DNA of 64,000 nt, taken from contig CAWGKW010000002.1 of NCBI GenBank assembly GCA_963823275.1, positions 310,001-374,000 of the forward strand. The letters run 5' to 3'. Of the stretch, positions 1 to 10,854 are shown in pieces. The notes beneath the pieces were generated by a model. It worked only from the letters and a program-made list of their open reading frames with translations, made no database searches and was not told where the DNA came from. Origin of the DNA: RHKX01 sp963823275. Lineage in GTDB: Bacteria > Actinomycetota > Thermoleophilia > Solirubrobacterales > 70-9. The position numbers and the translations under genes were made by a program. Position 1 is the stretch's first letter, and each line of letters starts with the position of its first letter.

Positions 1-95
1 CAGGTCGGCAGTAACAAAGATGGCAAGCGCCTCTTTCGCCTCGCGGATCAATAGAGCCGCCCAGGCGACAGGGTCAGAGGCGGCGCGCGGAGCTG

Positions 96-423
96 ATGTC
101 GAAGTCGGGCGCAACCTTCCGAGACCAAAGCCTTGACGCGATCCTCCAACCAGCCGCCATGGTGGAGACGCCCACGAAGGAAGACGCCGACAACAACCTC
201 TCTTTCCACCTGGCCCGCCTACGCTTCCCCGCACGCGATCTGAGCTTCACCGGATTTCCCCGTTCTTGCCCTGCCCGCCGGATTCAGTCCCGATTCGGGC
301 ATGCCCGTCGGCGTCCAGCTCGCCGGACGCCCCGACAGCGAGGCGAAGCTGCTCCAGATCGGGATCGACTCCCAAGCCCACTTCCCCCACCACAGAAAAA
401 AGCCACCGACCATCTTCGAGTAG
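96..423 (+). pseudogene. Amidase family protein, C-terminal fragment, frameshifted
   Basis: This is the last ~108 residues of an amidase-signature enzyme of the GatA/amide hydrolase type. The first frame gives LDAILQPAAM..ETPTKED..LSFTGFP. After a run of four C near 259-262 the homology moves to another frame: VLALPAGFSPDSGMPVGVQL, then AGRPDSEAKLLQIG and a closing H-R-K-K-P-P, stop at 421-423. The order (TGFP, LPAGF, G-PVGVQL-GRP, E-LL) is the usual amidase C-terminus. The catalytic Lys/Ser/Ser region is absent, and nothing convincing can be read in 1-95, so it is a remnant or is cut by the window edge plus a one-base error. Bases 424-631 hold no gene I can support. Confidence 0.6.
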
Positions 424-631
424 TGGCTGTCTGGGGGTGGTTGAGCCTACGATGTCGGGCGCAGTCGATGGCCTCGAACAGAGCCAGCCGGTGTAGATCA
501 CAGTGTCCACGAAAGCGGTTGAAGTCCAGACGTCGCTGACCCCCGTGGTGTGGTCCGTAACATGATTCCCAAGACCGCTGAGTGTTGTGAAAAAAACGCC
601 GATCCGGCGATCCCTCTGCTAGGCTGACGAA

Positions 632-2761
632 GTGCTGAGTAGATTTCTACTATTGACTTCAGCAGCCCTCTTTCTGCTGGTATTCGCCGGCACTGCGGCT
701 GCGCAATCCAATCAGATCTGGCTCAGCCCTGACGGCCGCGGCACCAATCTCGGCACGAAAGCGTCGCCGCTGAAAACCCTCAGGCAAGGTAGGCAGGCAG
801 TGCGGCGCCTGCTGCGGAATCCTCCCAAAGAGAATATTACAGTCATCTTGGCCGGAGGAACCTATCAGCTCAAGAAACCACTCCAGCTGACTGATAAGGA
901 CTCAGCTGCTTCGGGTCATCAGGTGGTTTGGCGGGCCCAGAGCGGGCAGAGGCCGGTGATCTCCGGGGGTCAGCCAGTGCCTCCGCGCGCCTGGAGCAAA
1001 TTCGACGCCGAGCAAGACATTTGGCGAGCTGAAGTCGGTCGAATCAATACCCGACAGCTTTACGTCAATGGTCGCAGTGCACAACGCGCCGTGACTGAGG
1101 ATTACCCGGCCGGTTTCTTACCGACCTACGGCGATGGAGGCCCGACGAGCGGCATTAGATATCTGCCGACGATTGAGCCCGATGGGATCAATCCATCTTC
1201 CTGGGGGGACCCAAGAGGATGGACCAATGTCGACGACATCGAGGCGACGATCTTGACTCAGTGGAAGATGATGACCGTGCCGCTGACGAGCGTTACCGCC
1301 GCCCGGGGCGATGCTCCAGGTCTGCTGAAGATGGCCAACCCTGCCTGGGACAACGCCAATGTCTTTCGCAGCACTATCAACGGCCCACAGGGTCCCGAAG
1401 CCGGCCCTCCGGGCATCTGGAGCTTCTGGCAGGTCACTCGCTTTGAGAATGCCTACCAGTTCCTGGACTCTGCTGGAGAGTGGTACTTGGATCGCGACCG
1501 CGGCTGGCTCTACTACAAGCCCCAGCCCTGGGAGAGGATGCGCAGCAGCCGGGTTGTCGTTCCAGTGTTGCAGTCCCTGATTGAGGGCGATCACGTTCGT
1601 AACATCAGCTTTCGCGGTTTGCAGTTCTCTTACGCCACCTGGAACCAGCCGAGCGGACCTAACGGTTATGTCGATGACCAAGCCGGTTTTCATCTGGTTG
1701 GCAAGGGCCACCAGCCAAACATCACCGGCCACGATCCAGACGACCAAGCCACGCCGGGCAACATATCCTTCAGCTTCGACAGGAATATTCGCTTTATCAA
1801 TAACCGCTTCATTCACTTGGGTGCGGTTGGATTGTCCTTGGGCCGCGGCAGCCAATCCAGCGTCACCAAGAGCAACAGCTTCGAGGACACCGGCTCATCA
1901 GCGGTCCAATTGGGTGGGATAGGACTGCGTGATCACCATCCCAAGGCTGAGGCTCAGGTAACGAGAAACAACACTATCTCTGCCAACCTGATCGACGGCA
2001 CTTCGAGTCAGTATCTTGATGCTCCGGCGATCGTTGTTGGGTTCACCAGCGGCAGCAGGATTCGCGACAACACAATCCGAGACATTCCCTACTCCGGGAT
2101 CTCAATCGGCTGGGGCTGGGGCCTGCTTGATCCGACGGGCTTCCCTGGGGTCCCCGGAGCTAGCTGGTACGAGTGGGGTCGCTACAAGAAGCCAACGCCA
2201 AACCGAAACAGCGTTATTGCCGGTAACCGAATCAGCAACTTCTTGCAAGTCCTGTGGGATGGTGGGGCGGTCTACACCCTGGGCGCTCAGGGCACCTCTC
2301 TGGAAAACGGGCTGGTGATCAAACACAACACCGCCTTCAATAAGCGTCCCCAGAGTGGCGGTAACACGTTCTATACCGACGGCGGCAGTCGCTACATCGT
2401 TGTCAGGGATAACACGAGCCATAGCAACCCAATCGGCAACGTCGATCTGGGTCCGCCTCCCCAGACCGGGGATCCTCTCCCCTATCCAGCAACCCCCAGC
2501 GACGGTAACTTCTTGCCTTACGGCTCAGACATCGGCGGCTGCGTGACCTATGGAGACATCAGCTACATTGACAACTCTTGGTTTGAGGCGCCGATGGAAT
2601 TGGATATGGCCCTCAACAATGATATTTACGACTTAGCCACGGCCGGCAAGATCAAGCCTTATGCGCCTAGCGGCTTTTTCGATCTCTGCCCCTACTCTTA
2701 TCAGGGAGTCGACTACCCGACCCGTCTCTCTTTTGCCGGCAACACCATTTACCCAGATTGA
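632..2761 (+). CDS. Secreted right-handed parallel beta-helix (pectate-lyase-like) protein
   Basis: A 709-residue protein with an N-terminal signal peptide (hydrophobic LLLTSAALFLLVFAGTAAAQ, residues ~6-25), so it is exported. An N-terminal segment of the kind seen in polysaccharide-degrading beta-helix proteins (WLSPDGRGTN...TLRQG, then GGTYQL) is followed by many short Asn-rich turns (NNRFIHLGAVG, NNTISANLIDG, DNTIRDIPYSGISIG, DNTSHSNPIG), the hallmark of parallel beta-helix repeats. The likely role is binding or cleaving an extracellular polysaccharide; the substrate is unknown. The start is GTG. A TAGGCT hexamer at 620-625 lies 6 nt upstream, which would fit a leaderless transcript. Base composition is clearly more AT-rich than the surrounding genes, a sign of acquisition by transfer. 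Confidence 0.8.
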   Translation: MLSRFLLLTSAALFLLVFAGTAAAQSNQIWLSPDGRGTNLGTKASPLKTLRQGRQAVRRLLRNPPKENITVILAGGTYQLKKPLQLTDKDSAASGHQVVWRAQSGQRPVISGGQPVPPRAWSKFDAEQDIWRAEVGRINTRQLYVNGRSAQRAVTEDYPAGFLPTYGDGGPTSGIRYLPTIEPDGINPSSWGDPRGWTNVDDIEATILTQWKMMTVPLTSVTAARGDAPGLLKMANPAWDNANVFRSTINGPQGPEAGPPGIWSFWQVTRFENAYQFLDSAGEWYLDRDRGWLYYKPQPWERMRSSRVVVPVLQSLIEGDHVRNISFRGLQFSYATWNQPSGPNGYVDDQAGFHLVGKGHQPNITGHDPDDQATPGNISFSFDRNIRFINNRFIHLGAVGLSLGRGSQSSVTKSNSFEDTGSSAVQLGGIGLRDHHPKAEAQVTRNNTISANLIDGTSSQYLDAPAIVVGFTSGSRIRDNTIRDIPYSGISIGWGWGLLDPTGFPGVPGASWYEWGRYKKPTPNRNSVIAGNRISNFLQVLWDGGAVYTLGAQGTSLENGLVIKHNTAFNKRPQSGGNTFYTDGGSRYIVVRDNTSHSNPIGNVDLGPPPQTGDPLPYPATPSDGNFLPYGSDIGGCVTYGDISYIDNSWFEAPMELDMALNNDIYDLATAGKIKPYAPSGFFDLCPYSYQGVDYPTRLSFAGNTIYPD

Positions 2762-2763
2762 GT

Positions 2764-2777
2764 GGCAGACGTCTGCC
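2764..2777. terminator. Perfect palindrome just after the beta-helix gene
   Basis: GGCAGACGTCTGCC is a perfect 14-base palindrome starting 3 nt after the stop codon. It could fold in RNA as a short stem (GGCAG/CTGCC, loop ACGT), but no U-tract follows, so termination is only a guess. A second small stem (GGCGA/TCGCC) lies at 2845-2858. The rest of 2762-3017 shows no supported gene. Confidence 0.3.
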
Positions 2778-3017
2778 ATCCTGGCCGGGGCGGGGTGGGT
2801 CGGGACTAGTCTCAACAACGAGCTGGGAGGGCTTGGGGTCGTTTGGCGACGAGTCGCCGCCGATCGATCGCTATAACCCGACTCGTGTTCGCGCTGAGCC
2901 AGATGCCCGCGTCGTCGGGATCTCTCCCAATCTCTTCCTGCGCGCCGCGCCGCTCTTCGAGCGCGCCGGCCGGCGCAACCAGGCCCGTCTGCTGAAGTCG
3001 AATCCAGGGAGCGAGCA

Positions 3018-4418
3018 ATGACCACGCCCACCGCCGAGGCCGATCCGACGCCCACCGCCGAGTTCGACGCCGAGGCGTGCGTGATCGGCGCCGGCCCCTC
3101 CGGCCTCGCCGCCGCGAAGGCGCTCGTCGACCGCGACATCGGCTTCGACTGGTTCGAGAAGGGCTCGATGGTCGGCGGCCTGTGGCGGATCGACAACGAC
3201 AACGACGGGGCGGCGGCCTACGAGACCCTGCACCTCAACAGCTCGCGGCCGCTGACGCAGTTCCCGTCGTTCCCGATGCCCGAGGACTGGCCCGACTACC
3301 CCTCCCACGTGCTGATGGCGCAGTACTTCCAGGACTTCGCCGATCACTTCGGCCTGACCGAGCGGATCACGTTCAAGACGCCGGTGACGCAGGTCGAACC
3401 GCTGCCCGCACCGGGCCGGCCCGGCTCATCCGGCTGGTCGGTCACGACGGCGAAGGGCACCAGGACCTATCGGTACGTCCTCGTCGCCAACGGCCATCAC
3501 AGCGAGCCACGGATCCCCGACTTCCCCGGGGAGTTCACCGGCGAGTCCTTCCATGCCCACGAGTACATGCAGCCGGACGTCTTCGAGGACAAGGACGTGC
3601 TCGTCATCGGCGTGGGCAACTCCGGCATGGACATCGCCTGCGACGCGGCAAGGCCCGCCAACCGCGTGTTCCTGACGACGCGCCACGGCGTCCACGTGCT
3701 GCCGAAGTACGCCTTCGGCCGGCCGATCGACCAGTTCGGCTCGCCGCTGAACGCCTACCTGCCGTTCCCGGTCGAGCGCAAGCTCTACGAGCTGATGATC
3801 CGCTTCAGCTCCGGGCGACCGGAGGACCGCGGCCTGCCCAAGCCCGACCACCGCCTGCTGTCGGCCCACCCGACGGTCTCCTCCGACCTCTACGACCGCG
3901 TCGGCCACGGCGACGTCGAGATGAAGCCCAACGTCGAGCGCCTCGACGGGGACACTGTGCACTTCACCGACGGCACCAGCGAGCACGTGGATCTGCTCGT
4001 CTACGCGACCGGCTACAGGGTCTCTCTGCCGTTCTTCGACAAGGAGCTCTACGACCCCGCCGACAACGCGATGCCGCTGTACCAGCGAGTGCTCACGCCT
4101 GAGCTCCCCGGCCTGTTCTTCATCGGCTTCGTCCAGACCGTCGGATCGAACATCCCGCTGATGGAAATGCAGTCCGAATGGGTCGGCGACCTGATCACCG
4201 GCTCGTGCGCGCTGCCGTCGGAGGCCGAGATGGACGAGTGGATCGCCGCCGACCAGGCCGCGATGGCCAAGCGCTACGTGCGCTCCGCGCGGCACACGAT
4301 GCAGGTCGACTTCTGGCGCTACGCCCACGCGCTCAAGCAGTGCCGTAAGCGCACCGGGGAGGAGCCCACCGGGATCCTCGCGCGACTGCCGCGGGCGCTC
4401 GCCGGCCTGCGCTCCTAG
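3018..4418 (+). CDS. Flavin-containing monooxygenase (FMO family)
   Basis: A 466-residue FAD/NADPH-dependent monooxygenase, probably oxidising a nitrogen, sulfur or ketone group on a small molecule. The FAD-binding Rossmann motif GAGPSG is at residues 24-29. The FMO fingerprint F-x-G-x3-H-x3-Y is at 173-183 (FTGESFHAHEY), and the NADPH-binding motif GVGNSG is at 198-203. LVYATGY sits in the C-terminal half, as in FMOs. The Y rather than W-P/D in the fingerprint favours FMO over a Baeyer-Villiger enzyme. Start ATG follows GGGAGCGAGCA, which holds a GGAG ribosome-binding site. It stands alone, convergent with the next gene; the substrate cannot be told from context. Confidence 0.88.
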   Translation: MTTPTAEADPTPTAEFDAEACVIGAGPSGLAAAKALVDRDIGFDWFEKGSMVGGLWRIDNDNDGAAAYETLHLNSSRPLTQFPSFPMPEDWPDYPSHVLMAQYFQDFADHFGLTERITFKTPVTQVEPLPAPGRPGSSGWSVTTAKGTRTYRYVLVANGHHSEPRIPDFPGEFTGESFHAHEYMQPDVFEDKDVLVIGVGNSGMDIACDAARPANRVFLTTRHGVHVLPKYAFGRPIDQFGSPLNAYLPFPVERKLYELMIRFSSGRPEDRGLPKPDHRLLSAHPTVSSDLYDRVGHGDVEMKPNVERLDGDTVHFTDGTSEHVDLLVYATGYRVSLPFFDKELYDPADNAMPLYQRVLTPELPGLFFIGFVQTVGSNIPLMEMQSEWVGDLITGSCALPSEAEMDEWIAADQAAMAKRYVRSARHTMQVDFWRYAHALKQCRKRTGEEPTGILARLPRALAGLRS

Positions 4419-4524
4419 CGAGCATCGCCGGGCACGATCCGGAGTCGCGGCGACCGGCCCCTTGGTCGGGCCTCGCCTTGGAAGAGGAGCAGGCGCCGCT
4501 TGATCTACCCGCGGTAACTCCGAT

Positions 4525-5559
4525 CTAAGGCTCGCGCGCGGTCGTCCGGGAGGCCTGTAGGCCGACCGGGTGAGCATGGCCGTGCTTGCGCTCGTACATC
4601 GCGGAATTGGCCCGGCCCACGAGCGTGTCCAGATCGAGGTGTTCGCCGGGCTCCGTCATTGCGACCCCCACGGTCAGCTCCAGCGGCAGGTCGGCCGCAG
4701 GCATGGCATCGCGGATCGCCGTCTCGAGCTCCTCGGCGTCGTGGGTGAGGAGCGATGAGGACGAATCGCAGGCGCCGAAGGCGGCATCTTCGACGCGTCC
4801 GATCACGGCATCCTCGCCGCAGACATCCCGAAGGGCCAGGCTCGCCTGGCGGATCGCCTCGTCTCCTGCCCGGCGCCCGAGCTGCCGGGAGATCGTCTCC
4901 ACCCCGTCGAGGCTCGCGAAGAGCAGGATCGTCCCGTGGCCTTGATCCCAGTTGTCCACGGTGCGCTCGCCGCCCCGGGAGAAGAAGCCACGACGATTGA
5001 ACAGGCCGCTGAGCGAATCGTGGATCGCGAACTGGCTCAGCGCGGGGTCCTCGAGGGCGACCGCGGTCGCGTCGGCAAGTGACTGAAGGACCGATATCTC
5101 GCTGTGGCTTGCACTGTGGCTCGACGCCCAGTAGGTGCCGATCGCGCCCAGCGGAGCGATGGACCTGATCGGGACCATCGCGAGGCTCTTGACGAAGGTC
5201 GATTCGTAGGTCTCCAGGCGGATCCGATCGTCCAGCTGGATATCGGAGACAGCGACGGGCTGGCGGTAGAGCATGGCCCAGCCGCTGATGCACTCCTCGA
5301 TCGGGAAGGACTGGCCCTTCCAGAGCGGACTGATCGCGTCCTCTTCGGCGAAGCTGACCCGCTTTCCATCGCGGAACACGAACGTCGCGCCATCAGCCCC
5401 GGTGAGCTGGCGCGCGAAGCGGCTGACGACCTCGTGGACGGTGGCCAGATCCTGGGCCTCCGAGAGCTGATCGATGGCATCCGCGAGCGTGCCGAGGACG
5501 GAGCTCGGCTGCTCCCCAGGCTGATCCGCTTGCCGATCCGATATCTGAGCGCTTTCCAC
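4525..5559 (-). CDS. GAF domain plus degenerate GGDEF domain signalling protein
   Basis: A 344-residue cytosolic protein. Residues ~20-175 form a GAF-like sensor domain (GADGATFVFRDGKRVSFAEE, then EECISGWAM and VPIRS..IGTYWAS). Residues ~180-325 align with a diguanylate cyclase domain (IHDSLSGLFNRRGFF at its start). The catalytic GGDEF signature is lost: the equivalent place reads GRVEDAAFGA. The substrate-side LFASLDGVETISRQLGRRAGD is only partly conserved. It is therefore probably not a c-di-GMP synthase and may bind a nucleotide or act by protein contact. Start GTG. It is a single gene, with no partner operon visible. Confidence 0.8.
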   Translation of the reverse strand: MESAQISDRQADQPGEQPSSVLGTLADAIDQLSEAQDLATVHEVVSRFARQLTGADGATFVFRDGKRVSFAEEDAISPLWKGQSFPIEECISGWAMLYRQPVAVSDIQLDDRIRLETYESTFVKSLAMVPIRSIAPLGAIGTYWASSHSASHSEISVLQSLADATAVALEDPALSQFAIHDSLSGLFNRRGFFSRGGERTVDNWDQGHGTILLFASLDGVETISRQLGRRAGDEAIRQASLALRDVCGEDAVIGRVEDAAFGACDSSSSLLTHDAEELETAIRDAMPAADLPLELTVGVAMTEPGEHLDLDTLVGRANSAMYERKHGHAHPVGLQASRTTAREP

Positions 5560-5638
5560 AGCTCGATTCCTTCACCTGGGAATCGACCGGTCCACGCCTG
5601 AGCTTTAATTCCCGCCCCGCGGCTCGCTGAATCCGGCC

Positions 5639-6571
5639 CTAAACGACCGCTGAGGGCATCGTCTCCCCGGCGAGTCCCGCCAGCAGATTGGCGACGGCCA
5701 TCTCCGCCATCCGCCCGCGGGTCGCATGCGAGGCCGAGCCGATGTGGGGGACGACGGTCAGGTTCGGGGCGCCGAGCAGCGGGTGAAAGCCCGGCAGCGG
5801 CTCGGGGTCGGTGACGTCGAGGCCGGCACCGGCGATCCAGCCGGACTCGAGCCCGCGCCGCAGGGCCTCCGAGTCGACGACCTCGCCGCGGGCCGTGTTG
5901 ATCAGGATCGCGCTCTGCTTCATCGCCATCAGGGCGGGTTCGTCGATCAGGCCCCGGGTCTCGGTGGTGAGCGGGCAGTGCAGGCTGACGACGTCGGACT
6001 CGGCGAGTAGCCGGGGGAGCTCCACCCGGTCGGGGCCGGGCGAGCTTCCGCTGCGCAGGATCCTCATCCCGAAGCCCTCGCCGCGCCGGGCCACCGCCTC
6101 CCCGATCAGTCCGGGTCCGACGATGCCGAGGGTGGCGCCGTGCACGTCGCTGCCGAGCCAGCCCGCGGGTTCCCACGTCCACCAGTCGCCCTTGCTGACC
6201 GAGTTCGCAGACTCGACGATCTTCCGCGACACGGCGAGGATCAGGGCGAAGGCCAGATCGGCGGTCGTCTCGGTCAGCACCCCCGGCGTGTTGCCCACCG
6301 CGATTCCCCGCGTGCTCGCGTAGGCGACGTCGATGTTGTCGGTGCCGACCGCGAAGTTGGCGATCGCGCGCAGGTCGGTACAGGCATCGATCAGATTCCG
6401 GTCGATCGTGTCGGTGAGCATGCAGAGGATTCCCTCCGCGCCGGCCGCGAGGTCGCGGAGCTCGGCGGGAGAGGGGGGGAGCGCCCCACGCCAGACCTCG
6501 ATCTCGTGCGCGGCGCGGAGCCCCTCCAGCGCCTCGAAGGGCAGTTTGCGGGTGACGATGCAGCGGGCCAT
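5639..6571 (-). CDS. D-isomer-specific 2-hydroxyacid dehydrogenase
   Basis: A 310-residue NAD(P)H-dependent oxidoreductase that interconverts a 2-keto acid (such as glyoxylate, hydroxypyruvate or phenylpyruvate) and its D-2-hydroxy acid. The dinucleotide-binding motif is GIVGPGLIGEAVARR. The catalytic triad of the family is visible as Arg in INTARGEVVD, Glu in DVTDPEPLPG and His in VVPHIGSA. NFAVGTDNIDV in the substrate domain is also typical. I chose ATG at 6571 (MARCIVTRKLP) over the upstream TTG at 6580. It is divergent from the following glycosyltransferase, with ~60 bp between them. Confidence 0.87.
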   Translation of the reverse strand: MARCIVTRKLPFEALEGLRAAHEIEVWRGALPPSPAELRDLAAGAEGILCMLTDTIDRNLIDACTDLRAIANFAVGTDNIDVAYASTRGIAVGNTPGVLTETTADLAFALILAVSRKIVESANSVSKGDWWTWEPAGWLGSDVHGATLGIVGPGLIGEAVARRGEGFGMRILRSGSSPGPDRVELPRLLAESDVVSLHCPLTTETRGLIDEPALMAMKQSAILINTARGEVVDSEALRRGLESGWIAGAGLDVTDPEPLPGFHPLLGAPNLTVVPHIGSASHATRGRMAEMAVANLLAGLAGETMPSAVV

Positions 6572-6633
6572 CTGCGCCAATCATGCCGCCAATGGGCCGA
6601 GCGCACATATTGCACGGCTAGCATCGCCGGAGC

Positions 6634-7704
6634 TTGAGCCATGATCAAAACAGCCCCGGCGCGTCGCCGTCGCCAACGGGGGATCTCCCCGCGCTCTCGG
6701 CGGTGGTCGTCACCCACGACTCGGCCGACTCGTTGCGGCGGACACTGCCGGCGATCGTCTCCGAGCTGCGGAGCGGCGACGAGCTGATCATCTGCGACAA
6801 CGACTCCGCCGACGCCACCCTTGCGATCGCAGCCGAACTGGCCCCGAACGCGACCGTGATCGCAGGGGAGGACAACCCCGGCTTCGGGGCCGCCTGCAAC
6901 CTCGGGGCCGCCCGGGCGACCGGCGGGCTGCTGCTCTTCCTCAACCCCGACAACGTCGTCGCGGCCGGATTCCGTGACGCGATCGAGCTGCCGCTGAGCG
7001 AGAATCGCGGCTGGGCAGCCTGGCAGGGGCTCGTCACCGACTCCGACGGCGCTCGCCTCAACAGCCTCGGCGGCGTCGTCCACTTCACCGGGATCGCCTG
7101 GGCTGGGGGAGCGGGCGAGCCGCGGATCGCAGGCCCGGCCGAACCGGGCGAGATCACCTTTCCATCGGGCGCCTGTCTTGCGATTCGGCGCGACGCCTGG
7201 GAGCAGCTCGGCGGCTTCAGCGAGCCCTACTTCCTCTACCACGAGGACACCGACCTCGGCCTGCGGCTTCTGCTCGCCGGCCACCGAGTCGGGATCGAGC
7301 CGCGGGCGGTCTCCGACCACGACTACGACTTCGACAAGGGCCCGGCCAAGTGGCGGTACCTGGAGCGCAATCGCTGGGCGACGATCATCCGCACCTACCC
7401 CGGCCGGCTGCTCGCCCTCTCGACCCCCGCGCTGCTGGCCACCGAGCTGGCGCTGCTCGTGGTCGCGACTGCCGGCGGCTGGCTGCCGCAGAAGCTGCGG
7501 GCCAATGCCGATGTCCTCAGGTCACTGCCGCGCCTGCGTCGCGAACGCCGCCTGATCCAGGCGACCGCTCAGATCGACGCCGCCACCTTCGCCTCGCTGC
7601 TGGTTCCGGGACTTGACAGCCCCTATCTGGGTCGCGCCGCCGAATCTGGGGCGATTCGCGGTCTCCTCTCGTTCTACTGGCGGCTCGTCGGCAGGCTGCT
7701 CTAG
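6634..7704 (+). CDS. Glycosyltransferase family 2 (rhamnosyltransferase-like)
   Basis: A 356-residue GT-A fold glycosyltransferase. It opens with AVVVTHDSADSLRRTLPAIV; the nucleotide-sugar region holds ELIICDNDSADAT, then AACNLGAARATGG and the metal-binding stretch LLFLNPDNVV, ending with FFLYHEDTDLGLRL (acceptor-side ED). A hydrophobic segment near residues 265-285 (LLALSTPALLATELALLVVATAGG) probably anchors it to the membrane, as in surface-sugar transferases. The only in-frame start close by is TTG at 6634, with GGAG only 2 nt before it, so the start is uncertain. It lies outside the main polysaccharide locus but could serve it. Confidence 0.8.
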   Translation: MSHDQNSPGASPSPTGDLPALSAVVVTHDSADSLRRTLPAIVSELRSGDELIICDNDSADATLAIAAELAPNATVIAGEDNPGFGAACNLGAARATGGLLLFLNPDNVVAAGFRDAIELPLSENRGWAAWQGLVTDSDGARLNSLGGVVHFTGIAWAGGAGEPRIAGPAEPGEITFPSGACLAIRRDAWEQLGGFSEPYFLYHEDTDLGLRLLLAGHRVGIEPRAVSDHDYDFDKGPAKWRYLERNRWATIIRTYPGRLLALSTPALLATELALLVVATAGGWLPQKLRANADVLRSLPRLRRERRLIQATAQIDAATFASLLVPGLDSPYLGRAAESGAIRGLLSFYWRLVGRLL

Positions 7705-7714
7705 GCGAACGCCC

Positions 7715-7763
7715 AGCGAAGTGGCAGTAACCGGCTCGGGGGGCCGGTTACTGCCCTCTCGCT
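7715..7763. terminator. Strong bidirectional hairpin between convergent genes
   Basis: A perfect 13-bp stem, GGCAGTAACCGGC (7723-7735) with GCCGGTTACTGCC (7743-7755), has a 7-nt loop. A 3x3 internal loop then leads to five more pairs, AGCGA (7715-7719) with TCGCT (7759-7763). It lies between the stops of the glycosyltransferase (+) and lon (-), exactly where a shared terminator is expected. U-tracts are poor on both sides. Confidence 0.65.
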
Positions 7764-7776
7764 TCTCCCTGGGGAG

Positions 7777-10110
<2,334 letters not shown>

Positions 10111-10150
10111 CTGGCGGGTCCTTCGGACTTGGGATTGAATTCGAGCTGGA

Positions 10151-10179
10151 ACCCTATCACCAATCATTATGTATGCCAA
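10151..10179 (-). promoter_or_regulatory. Putative SigA promoter of lon
   Basis: On the minus strand, TTGGCA (10179-10174) and TAGGGT (10156-10151) are separated by exactly 17 bp and sit ~40 bp before the chosen lon start. Both hexamers are close to the primary-sigma consensus. Confidence 0.6.
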
Positions 10180-10187
10180 CGATTATG
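10162..10187. promoter_or_regulatory. Tandem repeat, candidate operator between lon and the MarR gene
   Basis: AATCATTATG (10162-10171) and AACGATTATG (10178-10187) match at 8 of 10 positions and are spaced 16 bp apart. They are an AT-rich island in GC-rich DNA. They cover the spacer and -35 element of the lon promoter and lie just upstream of the MarR gene's likely -10 (TATATT, 10207-10212). Binding by the adjacent MarR protein is inference. Confidence 0.45.
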
Positions 10188-10221
10188 AATCCGTGGCCAT
10201 TGACGCTATATTCGCCAGCTC

Positions 10222-10695
10222 ATGGACTCGACACCCCGCAAAGTCAGGACGGCATCGAAGCCGAGTTGCGGGGTGCTCTTCTTCCGCCTCTCGCGCGCTT
10301 CGGGCGAGGGCCTGGGTGACGCGCTTTCGGCCGTCGACATGCGGGCCCCCGAGTTCGCGATCCTCCACCAGCTCTACGACGCCGGCCCGATCTCCCAGCA
10401 GGCTCTCGGCCGTGCCCTTCGGATCCACGCAAGCAACCTGGTGGCCCTGATCGACCAGCTGGAATCCGACGGTTCGCTGATCCGCCGCCGCGACCCCGAC
10501 GATCGCCGCCGCTACCTGCTCGAGCTGACCGATGCCGGCGTCCGCCGGCTCGCCGCCGCCCAGCGCGCCGCCCAGAGCGCCGAGGCCGACATGCTCTCCC
10601 CGCTCACCCCCGCGGAGCGTGAGCGCCTGCGCGGGTACCTGGCGCGGCTCGCCGGCCACTCCTGCGCCCCCAGGGACCGCTGCCGGGGAAAGTAG
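10222..10695 (+). CDS. MarR family transcriptional regulator
   Basis: A 157-residue winged helix-turn-helix DNA-binding protein. The recognition region is ISQQALGRALRIHASNLVALIDQLESDGSL, followed by the typical wing RRRDPDDRRRYLLELTDAG. MarR proteins act as dimers and usually repress a neighbouring gene until a small aromatic ligand or oxidation releases them. The neighbour here is lon, divergent, with a 111-bp shared promoter region carrying tandem repeats. A TATATT hexamer ends 9 nt before the ATG, so the message may be almost leaderless. The ligand cannot be guessed; Cys-rich ends (CGVLFF near the start, CAPRDRC near the end) could allow redox sensing. Confidence 0.85.
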   Translation: MDSTPRKVRTASKPSCGVLFFRLSRASGEGLGDALSAVDMRAPEFAILHQLYDAGPISQQALGRALRIHASNLVALIDQLESDGSLIRRRDPDDRRRYLLELTDAGVRRLAAAQRAAQSAEADMLSPLTPAERERLRGYLARLAGHSCAPRDRCRGK

Positions 10696-10854
10696 ACGCC
10701 AACCGAGGACCTCCAGTCGCCTCGGATGGAGCTGACCGGCGGATTTCCATCGGATACGGTGGTTTTCCGCCACTGACGAGCGGTCCACCCCAGGGAGGCG
10801 CTCCCGAGACCCCGGTACCGCCCTGACCAGCTCAGCCCGGCGCTGGTGCGACTC

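Noticed and set aside
1..95. Upstream continuation of the amidase remnant or a minus-strand gene end
   Set aside because: All frames are short and broken; a minus-strand stretch reading LIREAKEALAIFVTADL is suggestive but too short to call.
5037..6608. 523-residue minus-strand frame over the dehydrogenase and GAF protein genes
   Set aside because: It overlaps two well-supported genes in other frames and shows only Arg/Pro/Gly-rich filler.
10701..10850. Terminator between the MarR and DUF2304 genes
   Set aside because: Only weak, interrupted stems (GGCGGA/TCCGCC) were found, without a U-tract.
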